Positions 1 through 6,857 of a stretch of DNA of 64,000 bases are shown in pieces. This stretch comes from Streptomyces hawaiiensis. GTDB taxonomy: Bacteria > Actinomycetota > Actinomycetes > Streptomycetales > Streptomycetaceae. Position numbers and translations under genes: made by a program. The DNA lies in assembly GCF_004803895.1 (NCBI RefSeq), contig NZ_CP021978.1, positions 6,882,001 to 6,946,000 on the forward strand, in the 5' to 3' direction. The number at the start of each line of letters is the position of its first letter. The stretch's first letter is position 1. The notes beneath the pieces were generated by a model. It saw only the letters and a list, made by a program, of their open reading frames with translations. It was not told where the DNA came from and searched no databases.

Positions 1-310
1 GCACGTGGCCGGGCGTGTCGGCGAGGATGAACCGCCGCCGGGGCGTGGCGAAGTAACGGTACGCCACGTCGATGGTGATGCCCTGCTCCCGCTCGGCCCG
101 CAGGCCGTCCGTCAGCAGTGCGAGGTCCGGGGCCTCCTGGCCGCGGCTCGCGGAGACGCGCTCCACGGCCTCCAGCTGGTCGGTGAGGACCGACTTGGAG
201 TCGTGCAGCAGCCGCCCGACGAGGGTGGACTTGCCGTCGTCGACGGAGCCGGCGGTGGCGAACCGCAGAAGGGTCGTTTCCGCGAGTTCCTCGGTGGTGA
301 TCGTGGTCAT
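1..310 (-). CDS. cysN: Sulfate adenylyltransferase subunit 1 (CysN), N-terminal part
   Basis: This is the GTPase subunit of ATP sulfurylase, which with CysD makes adenosine 5'-phosphosulfate (APS) from sulfate and ATP in the cytoplasm. Only the first 103 residues lie in the window; the gene runs off the left edge. The P-loop GSVDDGKST is at residues 21-29, an EREQGITID switch-type segment follows, and the G3 motif DTPGH is near residue 98, as in EF-Tu-like GTPases. The ATG is 2 bases after the cysD stop, so it is the distal gene of the operon that begins at the sulfite reductase. Family identity is secure. Confidence 0.95.
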   Translation of the reverse strand, partial: MTTITTEELAETTLLRFATAGSVDDGKSTLVGRLLHDSKSVLTDQLEAVERVSASRGQEAPDLALLTDGLRAEREQGITIDVAYRYFATPRRRFILADTPGHV

Positions 311-312
311 CT

Positions 313-1248
313 TTAGAAGTACCCCTCGCGCTTGCGGTCTTCCATCGCGGCCTCGGACATCTTGTCGTCGGCGCGGGTGGCGCCCCGCTCGGTGAGCCGG
401 GAGGCGGCGATCTCCACGATCACCTTCTCGATGGTGTCGGCGTCGGAGTCCACCGCGCCGGTGCAGGACATGTCACCCACGGTCCGGTAGCGCACGAGCC
501 GCTTCTCGACGGTCTCGCCGTCCTTCGGCCCGCCCCACTCGCCGGCGGTCAGCCACATGCCGCTGCGGGAGAACACCTCGCGCTCGTGCGCGTAGTAGAT
601 CTGCGGCAGCTCGATGCCCTCGCGGGCGATGTACTGCCACACGTCCAGCTCGGTCCAGTTGGACAGCGGGAACACGCGGACGTGTTCGCCGGGCGCGTGC
701 CGGCCGTTGTACAGGTTCCACAGCTCCGGGCGCTGGCGGCGCGGGTCCCACTGGGAGAACTCGTCGCGCAGGGAGAACACCCGCTCCTTGGCCCGGGCCT
801 TCTCCTCGTCGCGGCGGCCGCCGCCGAAGACGGCGTCGAACTTCTCCGCCTGGATCTTCTCGGTCAGCGGCAGCGTCTGCAGCGGGTTGCGGGTGCCGTC
901 CGGGCGCTCCTTGAGGACACCGCGGTCGATGTAGTCCTGCACGGAGGCCACGTGCAGCCGCAGCCCGTGCTTCTCCACCGTGCGGTCGCGGTACTCGAGG
1001 ACCTCGGGGAAGTTGTGCCCGGTGTCCACGTGCAGCAGCGAGAACGGCACCGACGCCGGGCGGAACGCCTTCAGCGCCAGGTGCAGCATGACGATGGAGT
1101 CCTTGCCGCCGGAGAAGAGGATCACCGGCCGCTCGAACTCGCCCGCCACCTCGCGGAAGATGTGCACCGCCTCGGACTCGAGGGCGTCGAGGTGCGACAG
1201 CGCGTACGGGCTGCCGGTCTCCTCGGAAACGGTGGCGACGGTCGTCAT
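313..1248 (-). CDS. cysD: Sulfate adenylyltransferase subunit 2 (CysD)
   Basis: This is the catalytic ATP-pyrophosphatase-type subunit of ATP sulfurylase, partner of CysN. The protein has 311 residues, normal for the family. The PP-loop SGGKDS is at residues 46-51, and a GGRRDEEKARAKER stretch typical of CysD follows in the middle. The ATG at 1248 overlaps the cysC stop (ATGA) and has a GGGGA ribosome-binding site just upstream. A longer reading from 1284 would run into cysC and lacks a site of its own, so it was not used. Its position between cysC and cysN indicates translational coupling. Confidence 0.96.
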   Translation of the reverse strand: MTTVATVSEETGSPYALSHLDALESEAVHIFREVAGEFERPVILFSGGKDSIVMLHLALKAFRPASVPFSLLHVDTGHNFPEVLEYRDRTVEKHGLRLHVASVQDYIDRGVLKERPDGTRNPLQTLPLTEKIQAEKFDAVFGGGRRDEEKARAKERVFSLRDEFSQWDPRRQRPELWNLYNGRHAPGEHVRVFPLSNWTELDVWQYIAREGIELPQIYYAHEREVFSRSGMWLTAGEWGGPKDGETVEKRLVRYRTVGDMSCTGAVDSDADTIEKVIVEIAASRLTERGATRADDKMSEAAMEDRKREGYF

Positions 1249-1808
1249 GCCAGTCCCCTTTCGGTCAGCAGGGCGTACACGCAAGCCGCGGACTCCTGCA
1301 CGGTCTGGTTCTGCGACTCGATGCGCAGGTCGGGCGACTCGGGTGCCTCGTACGGGTCGTCGACCCCGGTCAGCCCGGTCAGTTCGCCCGCGGCCTGCTT
1401 GGCGTACAGGCCCTTCACGTCACGCTCGCTGCACACCTCGACGGGCGTCGCGACATGCACCTCGACATACCCGGTGCCGTTGGCCTGGTGGCGCTTGCGC
1501 ACCGCCTCCCGGCTGTCCTGGTACGGCGCGATGACCGGGACGAGGGCGAGCACGCCGTTGCGGGCGAGCAGTTCGGCGACGAAGCCGATGCGCTGCACGT
1601 TGGTGTGCCGGTCCTCGCGGCTGAAGCCGAGCCCCGCCGAGAGGAACTCGCGGATCTCGTCGCCGTCGAGCACCTCGACCCGGTGGCCCTCCTCGCGGAG
1701 CCGGCCGGCCAGTTCGTGGGCGATCGTGGTCTTGCCGGCGCTCGGCAGACCCGTGAGCCAGACGGTGGCTCCGGTCGTCACGTCACTCTCCTGAATCGTC
1801 GTCGTCAT
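1245..1808 (-). CDS. cysC: Adenylylsulfate kinase (CysC)
   Basis: CysC phosphorylates APS to PAPS using ATP. The 187-residue length is typical of stand-alone APS kinases. The P-loop GLPSAGKT is at residues 20-27, and the motifs LDGDEIREFLSAGLGFSREDR and, later, GLYAKQAAGE are the family's APS-binding segments. The ATG overlaps the cysH stop (ATGA), and its own stop overlaps cysD (ATGA). The neighbouring CysH carries the cysteine pattern of an APS (not PAPS) reductase, so CysC may serve PAPS-dependent sulfation rather than the main reduction route; that point is inference. Confidence 0.95.
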   Translation of the reverse strand: MTTTIQESDVTTGATVWLTGLPSAGKTTIAHELAGRLREEGHRVEVLDGDEIREFLSAGLGFSREDRHTNVQRIGFVAELLARNGVLALVPVIAPYQDSREAVRKRHQANGTGYVEVHVATPVEVCSERDVKGLYAKQAAGELTGLTGVDDPYEAPESPDLRIESQNQTVQESAACVYALLTERGLA

Positions 1809-2515
1809 CCGTGCAGCCCGCACTCGGTCTTGCTGCGGCCCGCCCAGCGGCCGGCGCGCGCGTCCTCGCCCTGAAGGACGCGACGGGTGCAGGGGGCGCA
1901 GCCGACGGAGGCGTAGCCGTCCGTCAGCAGCGGGTTCGTCAGGACACCGTGCTCCGTGACGTACGCGTCCACGTCGTCCTGGGTCCAGCGGGCGATCGGC
2001 GAGATCTTGATCTTCTGCCGCTTCTCGTCCCAGCCGACCACCGGGGTGTTCGCCCGGGTCGGGGACTCGTCGCGGCGCAGACCGGTCGCCCAGGCCTGGT
2101 AGTCCTTCAGGCCCTGCTCCAGCGGCTGCACCTTGCGCAGCTTGCAGCACAGGTCGGGGTCGCGGTCGTGCAGCTTCGGACCGTACTCGGCGTCCTGCTC
2201 GGCGACCGTCTGGACCGGGGTGAGCGTGATGAGGTTGACGTCCATCACGGCCTCGACCGCGTCGCGGGTGCCGATGGTCTCCTCGAAGTGGTAGCCGGTG
2301 TCGAGGAAGACCACGTCGACGCCGGGCATGGCGCGGGCGGCGAGGTGGGCGACCACGGCGTCCTCCATCGAGGAGGTCACGCAGAAGCGCTTGCCGAACG
2401 TTCCGGCCGCCCACTGGAGGATCTCCAGCGCGGAGGCGTCCTCCAGATCGCGGCCCGCCTGTTCGGCGAGCTTCTTCAGGTCCTCGGTGGTGCGCTCTTC
2501 CTGAACGGTCGTCAT
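1805..2515 (-). CDS. cysH: Phosphoadenylyl/adenylyl-sulfate reductase (CysH), APS-reductase type
   Basis: CysH reduces activated sulfate to sulfite. The protein has 236 residues. It contains the paired cysteines of [4Fe-4S] APS reductases: CC in DLCCKLRKVQPL (mid-protein) and CAPC in VGCAPCTRRV. The catalytic cysteine sits in the C-terminal ECGLHG tail. PAPS-only reductases lack the CC...CxxC cluster ligands, so APS is the likely substrate. The start MTTVQEERTTED at 2515 is chosen because it overlaps the stop of the small upstream gene (ATGA) and lies a few bases after GGGGCACAG; the longer open frame to 2611 lies inside that small gene. It is translationally coupled on both sides. Confidence 0.95.
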   Translation of the reverse strand: MTTVQEERTTEDLKKLAEQAGRDLEDASALEILQWAAGTFGKRFCVTSSMEDAVVAHLAARAMPGVDVVFLDTGYHFEETIGTRDAVEAVMDVNLITLTPVQTVAEQDAEYGPKLHDRDPDLCCKLRKVQPLEQGLKDYQAWATGLRRDESPTRANTPVVGWDEKRQKIKISPIARWTQDDVDAYVTEHGVLTNPLLTDGYASVGCAPCTRRVLQGEDARAGRWAGRSKTECGLHG

Positions 2516-2700
2516 ATCTGTGCCCCTCCGGAATCGGATCGCTTCAGCCCCTGGGCCAGCAGCCCGAGGAACTTCAGCTGAAAGGCCCGGCTGCACGCCG
2601 CGCATTCCCACGCGCCGTGCCCGCCCTCGGCGGCCTCGCTCGGACGCAGGTCCTCATCACCGCAGTAGGGGCAGTAGAACGGTGCCGCGCGCTCGCTCAC
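2512..2700 (-). CDS. Small four-cysteine protein between sulfite reductase and CysH (CysX-like position)
   Basis: This 62-residue protein starts with a GTG that overlaps the sulfite reductase stop (GTGA) and ends overlapping the cysH start (ATGA), so it is a genuine translationally coupled operon member. It carries CPYC near residue 10 and CAAC near residue 35, a zinc-ribbon or rubredoxin-like pair of CxxC knuckles, followed by a short hydrophobic helix (FQLKFLGLLAQGL). In Corynebacterium glutamicum a small gene, cysX, occupies the same slot (cysI-cysX-cysH). An electron-transfer or metal-handling role for sulfite or APS reductase is inference from position; no enzymatic motif is visible. Confidence 0.85.
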   Translation of the reverse strand: MSERAAPFYCPYCGDEDLRPSEAAEGGHGAWECAACSRAFQLKFLGLLAQGLKRSDSGGAQI

Positions 2701-4394
2701 GACAGGGCCTCCTCGCCGGCCCGCGCCGCCCACGCGGCGAACCGCTCGCCGTCCTCGCGCTCGGCCTGGAACCGCTTCAGGACGCGCTCGACGTAGTCCG
2801 GCAGTTCCTCGGAGGTGACCTTCAGACCGCGCACCTTGCGGCCGAAGCCGGCCTCCAGGCCCAGGGCGCCGCCCAGGTGCACCTGGTAGCCCTCGACCTG
2901 CTCGCCCTGGTCGTTGAGCATGAGCTGGCCCTTGAGACCGATGTCGGCGACCTGGATCCGGGCGCAGGCGTTCGGGCAGCCGTTGAGGTTGATGGTGAGC
3001 GGCTCGTCGAAGTCCGGCAGACGCCGCTCCAGCTCGTCGATCAGCTGAGAGCCGCGCTGCTTGGTCTCGACGATGGCGAGCTTGCAGAACTCGATGCCGG
3101 TGCAGGCCATCGTGCCGCGCCGGAACGAGGAGGGCCGGGCGGTCAGGTCGAGTGCCTCGAGGGCCTCGACGAGCGACTCGACCTGGTTCTCCTCGACGTC
3201 GAGGACGATCATCTTCTGCTCGACGGTGGTGCGCACCCGGCCCGAGCCGTGGGCCTCCGCGAGGTCGGCGATCTTCGTGAGCGTCGCGCCGTCGACGCGT
3301 CCCACGCGCGGGGCGAAGCCGACGTAGAAGCGGCCGTCCTTCTGCCGGTGCACACCGATGTGGTCGCGCCAGCGCGCCACGGGCTCGGCGGGCGCGGGAC
3401 CGTCGGCCAGCGGGCGCTTGAGGTACTCGTCCTCCAGCACCTGGCGGAACTTCTCCGCACCCCAGTCGGCGACCAGGAACTTCAGGCGGGCGCGCGTGCG
3501 CAGGCGCCGGTAGCCGTAGTCGCGGAAGATGCCGATCACGCCCGCCCAGACGTCCGGGACCTCCTCCAGCGGCACCCAGGCGCCGAGCCGGACGCCGAGC
3601 TTCGGGTTCGTGGACAGGCCGCCGCCGACCCACAGGTCGAAGCCCGGGCCGTGCTCGGGGTGGTTCACACCGACGAACGCGACGTCGTTGATCTCGTGCG
3701 CCACGTCGAGCAGCGGCGATCCGGAGATCGCCGTCTTGAACTTGCGCGGCAGGTTGGAGAACTCCTTGCTGCCGATGAACCGACGGTGGATCTCGTCGAT
3801 GGCGGAGCTGCCGTCGATGATCTCGTCGTCGGCGATTCCCGCGACCGGCGAGCCGATGACCACGCGGGGCGTGTCACCGCAGGCCTCGGTGGTGGACAGG
3901 CCGACCGCCTCCAGCCGGTCCCAGATCGCGGGCACGTCCTCGATGCGAATCCAGTGGTACTGCACGTTCTGCCGGTCCGTGATGTCGGCGGTGCCGCGGG
4001 CGAACTCCTGCGAGATCTCGCCGATCACTCGCAGCTGCCGCGTGCTGAGACGGCCGCCGTCGATGCGGACGCGCAGCATGAAGTACTCGTCGTCCAGCTC
4101 CTCGGGCTCCAGGATCGCCGTCTTGCCGCCGTCGATGCCGGGCTTGCGCTGGGTGTACAGGCCCCACCAGCGCATGCGGCCGCGCAGGTCGTTCGGGTCG
4201 ATCGAGTCGAAGCCCCGCTTGGAGTAGATCGTCTCAATGCGTGTCCGCACATTGAGACCGTCGTCGTCCTTCTTGAACTGCTCGTTGCCGTTCAGTGGGG
4301 TGTGATGCCCCACGGCCCACTGACCCTCACCGCGGTGACGGCTCACCTTGCGGCGGGGAGTCGCGGCGGCAGGCTTCTGCGGGGTGGCGGCCAT
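2697..4394 (-). CDS. sir: Ferredoxin-type nitrite/sulfite reductase (assimilatory sulfite reductase)
   Basis: This siroheme/[4Fe-4S] enzyme reduces sulfite to sulfide with six electrons from ferredoxin. The protein has 565 residues with the two-repeat NIR_SIR architecture. The cluster-ligand pattern Cys-x5-Cys (ACTGIEFC) and Cys-x3-Cys (GCPNAC) is intact at about residues 430-480. Its placement with cysHCDN makes sulfite the expected substrate rather than nitrite. The start MAATPQKPAA at 4394 has GAAGGA about 9 bases upstream; an in-frame ATG at 4460 has no such site and was not used. It is the first large gene of the operon, 129 bases after the putative leader peptide, so expression may depend on translation of that peptide. 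Confidence 0.95.
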   Translation of the reverse strand: MAATPQKPAAATPRRKVSRHRGEGQWAVGHHTPLNGNEQFKKDDDGLNVRTRIETIYSKRGFDSIDPNDLRGRMRWWGLYTQRKPGIDGGKTAILEPEELDDEYFMLRVRIDGGRLSTRQLRVIGEISQEFARGTADITDRQNVQYHWIRIEDVPAIWDRLEAVGLSTTEACGDTPRVVIGSPVAGIADDEIIDGSSAIDEIHRRFIGSKEFSNLPRKFKTAISGSPLLDVAHEINDVAFVGVNHPEHGPGFDLWVGGGLSTNPKLGVRLGAWVPLEEVPDVWAGVIGIFRDYGYRRLRTRARLKFLVADWGAEKFRQVLEDEYLKRPLADGPAPAEPVARWRDHIGVHRQKDGRFYVGFAPRVGRVDGATLTKIADLAEAHGSGRVRTTVEQKMIVLDVEENQVESLVEALEALDLTARPSSFRRGTMACTGIEFCKLAIVETKQRGSQLIDELERRLPDFDEPLTINLNGCPNACARIQVADIGLKGQLMLNDQGEQVEGYQVHLGGALGLEAGFGRKVRGLKVTSEELPDYVERVLKRFQAEREDGERFAAWAARAGEEALS

Positions 4395-4441
4395 GGTTGA
4401 TACGTCCTTCGGGACAGGCGGGAAAGCGGCTCTGACCTGCG

Positions 4442-4455
4442 CATGCGAGCGCATG
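4442..4455. promoter_or_regulatory. Palindrome in the leader-to-sulfite-reductase spacer
   Basis: CATGCG-AG-CGCATG lies in the 129-base spacer between the leader peptide stop and the sulfite reductase ATG. It could fold as a small RNA hairpin in the 5' UTR. A role in attenuation is speculative. Confidence 0.3.
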
Positions 4456-4523
4456 GGCATAGGGCGCGTCGTTGCGCGGGTGTGAGGCAGGAAAGGAAGA
4501 TGTCGGGCGCGGGCTGAGTACGC

Positions 4524-4607
4524 TCAGTGCGCCGGACAGATGGCGCTGGACATGCGGCCGAGGTCGACGTGCCGCCGACTCACCAAGGCAATCCCAGTTC
4601 CAGACAT
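4524..4607 (-). CDS. Putative cysteine leader peptide (27 aa) upstream of the sulfite reductase
   Basis: This short frame encodes 27 residues starting MSGTGIALVSRRHVDLGR and ending with a single Cys four residues before the stop (ICPAH). The RRHVDL core followed by a late Cys resembles the small putative leader peptides found upstream of sulfur genes and transporters in Streptomyces, and it recalls the cysteine leader peptides of mycobacteria. There is no clear ribosome-binding site, which fits a leaderless or weakly initiated peptide. It lies between a strong hairpin (4661-4695) and the cys operon, on the same strand. Ribosome stalling at the Cys codon when cysteinyl-tRNA is scarce would be the expected regulatory logic; this is inference. 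Confidence 0.75.
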   Translation of the reverse strand: MSGTGIALVSRRHVDLGRMSSAICPAH

Positions 4608-4629
4608 GACGGAAGCGTGTCACGGCGAT

Positions 4630-4644
4630 CTGGACACAGTCCAG
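4630..4644. promoter_or_regulatory. Palindrome in the cys operon promoter region
   Basis: CTGGAC-ACA-GTCCAG is a perfect 6+6 palindrome 23 bases upstream of the leader peptide start. On the minus strand TTGGAC occurs just upstream of it and could be a -35 element. It is a candidate operator for a sulfur-responsive regulator; no known regulator is assigned. Confidence 0.4.
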
Positions 4645-4660
4645 CTTCGTCCAAGATGCG

Positions 4661-4695
4661 GACACCCTTGTCTCGCAGAGTAAGACAAGGGTGTC
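4661..4695 (-). terminator. Perfect 13-bp hairpin terminator
   Basis: GACACCCTTGTCT (4661-4673) pairs perfectly with AGACAAGGGTGTC (4683-4695) across a 9-base loop. It sits just after the stop of the acetyltransferase gene and before the cys leader, so it most likely ends the acetyltransferase transcript and insulates the cys promoter. There is no long U-tract, which is usual in Streptomyces. Confidence 0.7.
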
Positions 4696-4733
4696 GTTGG
4701 TCACATCGGTCGCCCTTGAGGTGTCCGTCCAGG

Positions 4734-5306
4734 TCAGACGGGGAACGCCCCAGGCCACGGTCCCGGAGCGGCGGCGTCCGCCTCCTCCTCGACCTTGGTG
4801 TCGAACAGCTTGAAGCCCCGCCGCTGGTAGTTGTCCATCGCGTGCTCGCCGTCCTTGCTGCAGGTGTGCAGCCAGACCCGCTTCGTCGGCGCCAGTCCCG
4901 CCCAGCGGTCCGCGAGGTCCCAGGCCCGGGCCGTGCCGTACGACAACAGATGCCCGCCGATGCGCCGGCCCCGGAAGGCGGGGAGCAGCCCGAAGTAGCC
5001 GATCTCCACGACCGCATCGTCCTGTGCCTCCAGCTCCACGTATCCCGCGGGTGTGCCCCGGTCGTACGCCACCCACGTCTCCACGCCGGGCCGCTCCAGA
5101 TGCTCCACCCACCGCGCGTACGACCAGCTGAGCCGGTCCGTCCAGAGGATGTCGCCGCCCACCGACGCGTACAGGAACCGGCTGAACTCGGGCGAGGGCA
5201 CCTCGGAGCGGACGACCCGGACGTCCCCGTCCGGCGCGACGGCCGGCAGCAGGTCGGTCGGGGCGGTCTGCTCCAGGGACCAGGTGGTCACGGCGATGGA
5301 GGTCAT
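4734..5306 (-). CDS. GNAT-family N-acetyltransferase
   Basis: This 190-residue protein is a cytoplasmic acetyl-CoA-dependent transferase of unknown substrate. The acetyl-CoA-binding motif A is seen in the middle as VEIGYFGLLPAFRGRRIGGHLL (the R-G-R-R-I-G part is the pyrophosphate loop). A C-terminal YQRRGFKLFDT segment is the usual beta6-beta7 end of the fold. The start at 5306 follows a palindrome at 5310-5329. It is a single-gene unit between the secreted-protein gene and the cys operon, with a strong terminator after it. Confidence 0.85.
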   Translation of the reverse strand: MTSIAVTTWSLEQTAPTDLLPAVAPDGDVRVVRSEVPSPEFSRFLYASVGGDILWTDRLSWSYARWVEHLERPGVETWVAYDRGTPAGYVELEAQDDAVVEIGYFGLLPAFRGRRIGGHLLSYGTARAWDLADRWAGLAPTKRVWLHTCSKDGEHAMDNYQRRGFKLFDTKVEEEADAAAPGPWPGAFPV

Positions 5307-5309
5307 GCG

Positions 5310-5329
5310 GGTCAGAAAATCATCTGACC
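5310..5329. promoter_or_regulatory. Palindrome next to the acetyltransferase start
   Basis: GGTCAG-AAAATCAT-CTGACC is a 6+6 inverted repeat ending 4 bases before the acetyltransferase ATG. It could be an operator overlapping the promoter or a 5' hairpin. No regulator is assigned. Confidence 0.35.
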
Positions 5330-5372
5330 TACGCGTCTGTCGATCGGCCCCGTCCTCCGCGGGCGGCGCCGA

Positions 5373-6683
5373 TCAGTCCAGGGCCCTGCCGATCGAGGTC
5401 AGCGGCAGCGCGAACAGCATCCGCCCCGACTGGGACCAGACCTCGCCGGTCTCCTCCCAGTAGGACAGGGAACCCGACCCGCCGCTCCAGCAGTGCCGGG
5501 TCTCGTCCGTGCCGCACTCCGCCGCCCGCGCGCCGTCCGTGTCCTGGCGCCACAGCGTCCCGTGCCCGCCCGGACGGCCCGCCGCGCGGTCCAGGTACCA
5601 GCCCGAGCGGCGGGACAGCACGCCTCGCACGTCGGCCGTCTTCGTCTCGTACGCCTCGACCGGGTCCGCCTCCCCGGAGGAGTCGGTGGCGAGCAGGCCG
5701 GAGCGGGCCGGGTCCCGGCTCAGCGCGTAGCGCCACAGCCGGGTGCGCCGGTCGCCGTCCGTGGGCACCCACTCGCTCGCGACCAGGCTGTCGGGCGCGG
5801 TGCTGCGGTCCAGGGAGACGGTGGCCGGGCGGGACGCGCCGTCCCCGCCGGGCAGTGTGTACGAGCCGACGGCCGGGAGCACGAACCGGTAACCGTGCGC
5901 TGCCCAGCCGCCCGCCACCCGTCCGACCGCGCCGGAGTCGACGGTGGCGCGCTGAATGCGGTCCATGTCGTACACGTACAACGCGTCCCGGTCGCCCTCG
6001 CGGGTCGTCACCAGCAGCTTGTCCTGGTACCAGACCATGCCGGACAGCGGGGAGACCAGCCCCCGGTAGTCCCGCCCGCCGTCCACCGGAACGGCCAGCA
6101 GGGCCCAGGTGTAGCGCAGCCGGGCGGGGTCGTTCGCGTCGACGAAGGCGACCTTGGCCAGGCCCTGCCCGGGGGCCGGGCCGTCCAGGGAGCCGCCCTC
6201 GGCGCCCCGGGTCCAGCCGGACAGGATCACGCGGTTCCCGCCCCAGCGGCCGTCGTCGTCCGCGTCGCCCGAGGTCGTGACTGCGCCGGCCCGCCAGCCC
6301 CGGGTGTCGGAGCCGCCGAAGCAGTACGCGCGCGAGGCCGCCGGCTCCACCGGCAGGCTGTGCTTCTCGGAGGCCGAGCAGTCGGCCGCCTCATGCAGCG
6401 GCAGGTCGGCGCCCTCCAGCACCGCGCCGACGCCGACGGGCCGGCCCATCTCCGACGCGAGCCGGTCCAGCCACTCCCCGGGCACCCGGTGCTCGGCCAG
6501 CGGCAGCCGCCCGGCCCCGTCGGACGCGGAGACCGGCTTCAGTGCCCCGGGGGCGTCGGCGACGGTGGCCTGCGAGGCGCTGATCATGGTGGCGGCGGCG
6601 GTGAGCGCGAGAGCCGTCCCGGCCAGGGTCGCGCGCAGCGCCCTGCCCCGCCTGCGCCGCCGGTGTCTGCCGCGATGCTTCAT
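5373..6683 (-). CDS. Secreted protein of unknown function
   Basis: This 436-residue protein begins with a strongly basic stretch (about ten Arg/Lys/His in the first 14 residues) and a hydrophobic helix ending near ASQATVADA, i.e. a Sec-type signal peptide. The mature part is rich in Trp, Gly and Asp with repeated short strands (GMVWYQDKLLVTTREGD, ALYVYDMDRIQRA), suggesting a beta-propeller-like fold; four cysteines could form disulfides. No catalytic motif is recognised. The start is chosen for GGGAGGAC five bases upstream. It is a single transcription unit with no obvious functional link to its neighbours. Confidence 0.8.
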   Translation of the reverse strand: MKHRGRHRRRRRGRALRATLAGTALALTAAATMISASQATVADAPGALKPVSASDGAGRLPLAEHRVPGEWLDRLASEMGRPVGVGAVLEGADLPLHEAADCSASEKHSLPVEPAASRAYCFGGSDTRGWRAGAVTTSGDADDDGRWGGNRVILSGWTRGAEGGSLDGPAPGQGLAKVAFVDANDPARLRYTWALLAVPVDGGRDYRGLVSPLSGMVWYQDKLLVTTREGDRDALYVYDMDRIQRATVDSGAVGRVAGGWAAHGYRFVLPAVGSYTLPGGDGASRPATVSLDRSTAPDSLVASEWVPTDGDRRTRLWRYALSRDPARSGLLATDSSGEADPVEAYETKTADVRGVLSRRSGWYLDRAAGRPGGHGTLWRQDTDGARAAECGTDETRHCWSGGSGSLSYWEETGEVWSQSGRMLFALPLTSIGRALD

Positions 6684-6857
6684 AACGTCCTCCCGAGGCA
6701 GGCCAACTGCGCCTGTTGATCCGTACGTTGACGGAGGAGCAGGTGGGGTGGCCCGTACAGGGATGCTACGGCAGGTGAGCGTGCGGGGGGCGAAGACCCT
6801 GCAAATATGCGAAAGATGCCCCCCTCGGGGCGGCTTGTACGGCACGCGCAGTGAACC

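Noticed and set aside
2386..2395. AAGCGCTT core inside cysH
   Set aside because: It is coding sequence (Lys-Arg-Phe) and far from any promoter; it shows that the AAGCGCTT core alone is not decisive.
2520..4400. Long plus-strand frame opposite the sulfite reductase
   Set aside because: It is a GC-skew shadow of the conserved minus-strand gene, with repetitive Val/Arg/Asp-rich composition and no motif.
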